Source: Calditerrivibrio sp.
GTDB lineage: Bacteria > Chrysiogenota > Deferribacteres > Deferribacterales > Calditerrivibrionaceae
DNA length: 19,653 nucleotides
NCBI GenBank assembly: GCA_020217115.1
Contig: JAIWOA010000055.1
Coordinates: 1-19,653, forward strand
Direction of reading: 5' to 3'
Shown here piece after piece: positions 15,928 through 19,653 of the stretch. The notes beneath the pieces were generated by a model, which ran no database searches, was not told the origin of the DNA, and worked only from the letters and a program-made list of their open reading frames with translations. Position 1 is the stretch's first letter, and each line of letters opens with the position of its first letter. The position numbers were made by a program, and so were the translations under genes.

Positions 15928-16158
15928 ATGATGACATTAAGAAAAAAATTTCAAAAGAAAAAAAGTTGCAGATTTTGTACAGATAAAGTTGAAATAGATT
16001 ATAAAGATACGGTATTATTGAGGCAGTTTGTCACTGAAAGGGGTAAAATCCTTCCCAGAAGACTTACTGGAAACTGTACAAAACATCAGAGAAGGTTAGC
16101 TACAGCTGTCAAAACAGCTCGTACAATAGCTCTTTTACCATTTTCAATTAACAAATAA
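15928..16158 (+). CDS. rpsR: 30S ribosomal protein S18, cysteine-containing form
   Basis: S18 is the assembly partner of S6 on the small subunit. The 76-residue basic protein carries Cys14-x2-Cys17 and Cys50-x2-His53 (SCRFC, NCTKH), a pattern resembling the zinc-binding C+ form of S18, and the family core [19 protein letters not shown] and [30 protein letters not shown] overlaps the ssb stop, five bases before the first ATG; a second ATG follows at once. A hairpin lies directly after the stop. Confidence 0.97.
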   Translation: MMTLRKKFQKKKSCRFCTDKVEIDYKDTVLLRQFVTERGKILPRRLTGNCTKHQRRLATAVKTARTIALLPFSINK

Positions 16159-16162
16159 TTTT

Positions 16163-16187
16163 TTAGGGGTAGGTTAACTACCCCTAA
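16163..16187 (+). terminator. Hairpin after rpsR, possible partial terminator
   Basis: TTAGGGGTAG (16163-16172) and CTACCCCTAA (16178-16187) are perfect complements with a GTTAA loop, giving a 10-bp stem. The sequence after it (CTTTACTTATATT) is only partly T-rich, so termination may be partial. It would lower expression of the membrane genes downstream relative to the ribosomal-protein genes. Confidence 0.55.
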
Positions 16188-16200
16188 CTTTACTTATATT

Positions 16201-17094
16201 ATGAATAGTTTGGCATTTCTACTTGTTGCCTTTTTTTTGTACTCCTTGAATATTTTTATTCCACAAATTGCTTTTTTAACCAACATTTTTATCCCAGTTT
16301 TTTTTCTACTTTTTCTGGATAGCAATCTTACCTCTAAGGATGATAAACTTAAATATGCAATTTTGATTGTATCTTTTTTACTTCTTGGAATGTACAGTTA
16401 TCGAATAGCTTTCAATATATTTTTTATGGCTGCTCTCCCGGCTATCTTTGTCTATCAAAGGTATAGAAAAAATAAAATTAATCTGGAACCGATCATATTT
16501 GCTCCCATCCCCGCTCTGGTTATAACAGTGGTAATAATTACTTTTTTTTCTGAACAGAGGGAATTTTTCCTAAAATATATACTTAAAAATATAGAACAGA
16601 TCTCAAATTCTCTGAAGGATATCCCCGGTGACGAAATGTCAGCAAGATTAAGATATATTATCAACAACAAGGAGCATGTTGCTCTCCTCTCACTATATCT
16701 AATGCCTTCAATAAGTTATCTATACATATCTTTTATGGCTATGGTGACTAAAAAGGTATATATTATAAAAAATAGGGAGCAGGAGGTACCTTTTAAAGTA
16801 CCCTTTTATTTTGTATGGTTTTTTATAATTGGAGGATTTACCTTCTTGAGCAATGTCCTAGAAATAAAGGCAATATCATACAATACATTTATAATTTTTA
16901 TATATCTATATTTTATACAGGGTAGTAACCTTATTACCGTGATATTGATCAAAAAGAGATTGATCTGGTTGAGAATGGTAATACTTTTTCTCCTGCTGAT
17001 TCATCCATATGTCATAATTGCTATAGCTTTGGTAGGGCTTTTTGACAATTGGTTTGATTTTGGTGGAACAAATAAAAATGTTGACGAAAGCTAA
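16201..17094 (+). CDS. YybS/DUF2232-like polytopic membrane protein
   Basis: The 297-residue protein is very hydrophobic, with about seven or eight membrane segments and short Lys-rich loops. I infer the YybS/DUF2232 family mainly from position: such genes often lie between rpsR and rplI, and the size and topology agree. No catalytic motif is visible. A non-hydrophobic loop (about residues 115-158, FFSEQREFFLKYILKNIEQ onward) precedes the C-terminal segments. No Shine-Dalgarno sequence is visible before the ATG, which lies 13 bases after the rpsR hairpin; the true start is therefore less certain. rplI does not follow. Function unknown. Confidence 0.65.
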   Translation: MNSLAFLLVAFFLYSLNIFIPQIAFLTNIFIPVFFLLFLDSNLTSKDDKLKYAILIVSFLLLGMYSYRIAFNIFFMAALPAIFVYQRYRKNKINLEPIIFAPIPALVITVVIITFFSEQREFFLKYILKNIEQISNSLKDIPGDEMSARLRYIINNKEHVALLSLYLMPSISYLYISFMAMVTKKVYIIKNREQEVPFKVPFYFVWFFIIGGFTFLSNVLEIKAISYNTFIIFIYLYFIQGSNLITVILIKKRLIWLRMVILFLLLIHPYVIIAIALVGLFDNWFDFGGTNKNVDES

Positions 17095-17992
17095 TGTACC
17101 TATAATATCAATATCATTTGCATCAATACTGGCAATATGTAAATTAGTTGTTGCCATTTACAGTGGTTCTTTAGCAGTTTTTTCTTCGGCTCTGGATTCT
17201 CTCTTAGACATACTTTCATCTATGGTAAACTATTTTGCACTGAAAACAGCGGAAACGCCACCAGATGAAAATCATCCCTTTGGCCATGGTAAATTTGAGG
17301 CTCTCGCTGCTTTTGTTCAATCAATTATAATTTTTCTTACTGGTGCATACCTTTTATGGCGATCTTTCCAGAATTTTGTTAATAAAGTGGAAATATCTGA
17401 TGTTAATGCGAGTATCTTTATTATGGTTTTTTCTGTTATAATGACGATGATACTTTCCATCATTTTGAGATATTATGCCAAAAAATTTAATTCCAATGTT
17501 ATCCTAACAGATTCTATGCATTATGAAATAGATCTTGTAACAAATTTAGGAGTACTTTTTTCCCTTCTTTTTGCAAAATACTTTGAATTTCACTCAATTG
17601 ATTATATAGTATCATCTATAATTTCGATATACATAATGGTTTCGTCTTCCAGGCTTGCTTTATCAGTATCCCGAGAGCTATTGGATGCAGAGATTTCCAG
17701 TGAAGAATTGGAGAGGATTAAAGATATTTTAAAGGGTTATGGTGAGCTTCTTATAGATTATCACAAAATAAGAACAAGACGAGCTGGCAAAACAATTTTT
17801 CTTGACATGCATATAACTATTTGTAGAGAGATGAACCTCTCAGATGCCCATAAAATAGCAGATTCCATTGAAAACGATCTGACGAGCAAAATAGAGAATA
17901 TCGATGTTATTATACATATAGACCCATGTGATCAGAGAAAATGTCCGGGAATATTGGATTGTGATCGCCTTGAGTCTAATTCTAAAAATTAA
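17078..17992 (+). CDS. Cation diffusion facilitator (Fe/Zn efflux, FieF-like)
   Basis: CDF transporters export divalent metals from the cytoplasm in exchange for protons. Counting from the ATG at 17078 (304 residues), the transport-site residues are Asp40/Asp44 (SSALDSLLD) and His148/Asp152 (DSMHYEIDLVTN), the DD-HD set of FieF. HPFGHGKFEAL lies at 66-76 between the second and third of six membrane segments. A cytoplasmic dimerisation domain follows (about 195-283), ending in DVIIHIDP. The tail adds Cys284-x4-Cys289-x5-Cys295. It overlaps the previous gene by 17 bp. GGTGG is 11 bases upstream of this ATG; a TTG at 17042 with GTAGGG nearby is an alternative start. The exact metal cannot be told. 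Confidence 0.9.
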   Translation: MLTKANVPIISISFASILAICKLVVAIYSGSLAVFSSALDSLLDILSSMVNYFALKTAETPPDENHPFGHGKFEALAAFVQSIIIFLTGAYLLWRSFQNFVNKVEISDVNASIFIMVFSVIMTMILSIILRYYAKKFNSNVILTDSMHYEIDLVTNLGVLFSLLFAKYFEFHSIDYIVSSIISIYIMVSSSRLALSVSRELLDAEISSEELERIKDILKGYGELLIDYHKIRTRRAGKTIFLDMHITICREMNLSDAHKIADSIENDLTSKIENIDVIIHIDPCDQRKCPGILDCDRLESNSKN

Positions 17993-18522
17993 ATTAATTT
18001 GTATAGAGCATAAGAGGCTACTACTATTGAATGGTTGATCTCTCCACTGATGATCATCCTTTCTAACATCTCTTTTGAGTATGTTTTTACATTAATATCT
18101 TCAAATTGATCAAAATTGTAGCTTCCCGAAAAAGTGCAGTTTTTGGCATGGTAAACATAACAGGTATTGCTCATTATTGCAGGGTTGGGTCTTAAGATAC
18201 CTATTTCTCTTATCTCTTCTGCTCTTAGGGAGGTTTCTTCTTCTAACTCTCTTATAGCCGCATCAATGGGGGGTTCATTATTATTTATCCCTCCACCGGG
18301 GAACTCTATCGTTACAGATTCAACTACTGGCCTAAATTGTTCAACAAGTACAAATTCCCCAGACTTGAGTGTAGGTATTATAACTACCCAATCGATTGTG
18401 TCTATTGATGTGAAAGGGGCAGATACCCCTTTCTTTGTAAATTCCCAATATCTGTGTGAGATCGTCAATACTCTATCTTGAAATTTATCTACCTTTTTTA
18501 AAAAATTCCAGTAAGTATGCAT
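17989..18522 (-). CDS. Nudix hydrolase (ADP-ribose pyrophosphatase-like)
   Basis: Nudix enzymes hydrolyse nucleoside diphosphates linked to another group. The 177-residue protein has the layout of the ADP-ribose pyrophosphatase (NudF-like) group: VVIIPTLKSGEFVLVEQFRPVVESVTIEFPGGG (46-78), followed by the Nudix box Gly77-x5-Glu83-x7-Arg91-Glu92-Leu-x-Glu95-Glu96. The glycine that normally ends the box (EExG) is Ser98. The metal-binding glutamates are intact, so activity is expected. The ATG at 18522 overlaps the upstream stop as TGATG, so the two genes are translationally coupled. The 3' end overlaps the convergent CDF gene at a TTAA sequence. Confidence 0.88.
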   Translation of the reverse strand: MHTYWNFLKKVDKFQDRVLTISHRYWEFTKKGVSAPFTSIDTIDWVVIIPTLKSGEFVLVEQFRPVVESVTIEFPGGGINNNEPPIDAAIRELEEETSLRAEEIREIGILRPNPAIMSNTCYVYHAKNCTFSGSYNFDQFEDINVKTYSKEMLERMIISGEINHSIVVASYALYKLI

Positions 18523-18857
18523 CAAAGAATTATCCCGCTCCCACTTTTACTGCTTCCACCTCCAAGATCTCCAAGACTTGATGTTATTCTGATGTTGCTT
18601 TTTGCCTCAAGATACTTGTTAATTATCTCTTGTGGGAATTTTTTGTACTCATAAATTATAAAGGAGGCATCTATACTACCCCCAATCTCATCCTCATAGG
18701 GAAAACCGAAGGGTAAAATTGCAAGCTGCATCCCACCTGCAGTTGGGATAGTCTGTATTATTGCAACATCATTTAGTTTTTTTGATTCTTCATCATAAAT
18801 ACCTATTACAGTATCCCCACTGATTATTTTTACAAATTTCACATTTTCATATGACAT
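18522..18857 (-). CDS. Small protein of unknown function, possibly Lsm-like
   Basis: I do not recognise this 111-residue protein firmly. The ATG at 18857 has GGAGG five bases upstream; an ATG four codons earlier lacks one. The N-terminal part (VKFVKIISGDTVIGIYDEE, residues about 6-24) and the middle (VAIIQTIP, GGMQLAILPFGFPYED) look like a short beta-barrel with a Gly-Asp turn, similar to small Lsm-like proteins in environmental and phage genomes that open with a 'ISGEEVIG' strand. The C-terminus is low-complexity Gly/Ser (LGDLGGGSSKSGSGIIL). It is acidic and has no signal peptide. It is co-transcribed with the Nudix hydrolase. The Lsm idea is an inference from pattern only. Confidence 0.7.
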   Translation of the reverse strand: MSYENVKFVKIISGDTVIGIYDEESKKLNDVAIIQTIPTAGGMQLAILPFGFPYEDEIGGSIDASFIIYEYKKFPQEIINKYLEAKSNIRITSSLGDLGGGSSKSGSGIIL

Positions 18858-18925
18858 ATTTTCCTCCATTTTATTTGTATAGCTTCTTATATTTTCATAT
18901 TTTTTTCAAGGGGAAAAGTTATATA

Positions 18926-18954
18926 TTGACAAAATTTACTTTTAAAATTAGTTT
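18926..18954 (+). promoter_or_regulatory. Possible promoter of the cytochrome gene
   Basis: A perfect TTGACA (18926-18931) lies 50 bases before the cytochrome ATG. At 17 bp spacing the -10 hexamer is TAGTTT, matching only three positions, so the promoter may be weak or activator-dependent. Confidence 0.3.
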
Positions 18955-18980
18955 CATCTAATACCATCTTGAGGTGATTT

Positions 18981-19223
18981 ATGAGATCTTTTATTATTTT
19001 CCCGCTATCTCTTCTTTTTTCTACTTTTGCTTATTCATCGGTGAATAAAAATTATCAGGTATATGCTGAAAAGTGTAGTAGTTGCCATGGACTTGAGATT
19101 ATAGAAAAAAAACAGAAAACCAAAGACCAGTGGAAAGAGACCATAAAGAGAATGGAGCGTTATGGAGCAAAGTTTGATGGAAAGCAGGGGCAGATATTGG
19201 AATATCTGGTTAATAAAAAGTAG
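18981..19223 (+). CDS. Very small periplasmic c-type cytochrome
   Basis: The 80-residue precursor has a signal peptide of about 17-20 residues (RSFIIFPLSLLFSTFAYSS), leaving a mature protein of about 60 residues. The haem-attachment motif is Cys32-Ser-Ser-Cys35-His36 (EKCSSCHGLE). Met58 in KRMERYG is the only other methionine in the mature region and is the likely second axial ligand. The C-terminal half (DQWKETIKRMERYGAKFDGKQGQILEYL) is the two-helix end seen in small class-I cytochromes. GAGGTG precedes the ATG. It is one of the smallest complete haem-c proteins one would expect, and its redox partner is unknown. Confidence 0.85.
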   Translation: MRSFIIFPLSLLFSTFAYSSVNKNYQVYAEKCSSCHGLEIIEKKQKTKDQWKETIKRMERYGAKFDGKQGQILEYLVNKK

Positions 19224-19264
19224 TTTGAGCCGATATTAATAGAAAATATTGTCAGGTGATTATT

Positions 19265-19653
19265 ATGCGGAGACTTTTTCTGGCATTGGCTGTAGTTTTT
19301 TGTTTGTACGGTTGTTCGGTTTACATGGCAGCAAATAGTGAAGGCATAAATCCTCTTGAATTACAAAAAAGTATCTCTAAATGTGATAATCGCAATTGTA
19401 TTCTTCTTTTAGGGCCTAAAGTTATCAGTTCAGTTAAAAACTCTGATGGGACAATATCTGAAGAGTATAGATTTCATATAGATACTGGAGCAATTTCCAG
19501 ATCTGTTATGCATGGTTTGCTGGATGTTGCAACTATTGGACTATGGGAAATAGCAGGTACTCCAATGGAGGCTAAAAGGAAGAATACCAGTATAATTTTT
19601 TTAAAAGTTACCTATGATAAGGATGAGAAGATCCTGAGGACAGATATAAGGTA
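19265..19653 (+). CDS. Predicted lipoprotein of unknown function (3' end beyond window)
   Basis: The frame is open from ATG 19265 to the window edge (129 complete codons). The N-terminus is a lipoprotein signal: two Arg, a hydrophobic stretch (LFLALAVVFCLYG), then Cys17 as the lipidation site. The mature part has Cys40 and Cys45 (KCDNRNC), then LLGPKVISSVKNSDGTISEEYRF, which recalls the SmpA/BamE-like beta fold. VMHGLLDVATIGLWEIAGTPMEA follows, a stretch I associate with uncharacterised Gram-negative lipoproteins. CAGGTGATT precedes the ATG, 41 bases after the cytochrome stop, so the two genes may be co-transcribed. Function unknown. Confidence 0.75.
   Translation, partial: MRRLFLALAVVFCLYGCSVYMAANSEGINPLELQKSISKCDNRNCILLLGPKVISSVKNSDGTISEEYRFHIDTGAISRSVMHGLLDVATIGLWEIAGTPMEAKRKNTSIIFLKVTYDKDEKILRTDIR

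Noticed and set aside
18167..18481. 104-codon plus-strand open frame
   Set aside because: It is antisense to the Nudix gene, which has a clear family motif, and has no motif of its own.
1..19653. Mobile elements, CRISPR arrays, tRNA or phage genes
   Set aside because: No transposase or integrase, spaced direct repeats, tRNA cloverleaf or phage structural genes were seen on either strand.

Overview
The window is about 19.7 kb of AT-rich, gene-dense bacterial chromosome. An LptD outer-membrane assembly protein, a TolC-type channel, an MltG-type peptidoglycan enzyme and a lipobox lipoprotein point to a Gram-negative (diderm) cell. A c-type cytochrome suggests a respiring organism. Gene content, base composition and gene order would fit a Deferribacterota-type lineage, but that is an inference from memory and no ribosomal RNA is present to test it. 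No transposase, phage gene, CRISPR array, tRNA or rRNA is visible. The content is core metabolism and cell-envelope genes. No stretch longer than about 200 bases lacks a gene.

Layout. (1) 1-3974, minus strand: accD, folC and lptD form one tight operon read from a promoter near 3950-3970. lptD runs off the left edge. (2) 4053-5348: a TauE/SafE-type permease (plus) and a DedA-family membrane protein (minus) converge and overlap by 18 bp. (3) 5403-7595: carA and mltG abut directly and end at a G-rich hairpin. (4) 7603-8481, minus: an Mrp/NBP35-type P-loop ATPase with a cysteine-rich N-terminus. It diverges from radC. (5) 8568-10907, plus: radC, an NDUFA9-like atypical SDR and mazG, joined by two TAG/ATG junctions. 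(6) 10904-14896, minus: a WalJ/YycJ-type metallo-beta-lactamase-fold gene, then a tolC, macA-like adaptor and MacB/LolD-type ATPase cluster that lacks the expected permease gene. (7) 14987-17992, plus: a strong promoter and structured leader, then rpsF, ssb, rpsR, a hairpin, a YybS/DUF2232-like membrane protein and a cation diffusion facilitator. (8) 17989-18857, minus: a small protein of unknown function and a Nudix hydrolase. (9) 18981 to the right edge, plus: a very small c-type cytochrome and a lipoprotein cut by the window end.

The genes serve separate housekeeping roles: fatty-acid and folate synthesis, LPS export, pyrimidine/arginine precursor synthesis, cell-wall synthesis, Fe-S cluster handling, nucleotide-pool sanitation, efflux, translation and single-strand DNA binding, and metal efflux. 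I did not find a new multi-gene system. The points most worth following up are the tripartite efflux cluster without a permease and the 20-bp palindrome in its promoter region, the predicted leaderless start of radC, the unexplained structured rpsF leader, and the small gene at 18522-18857.
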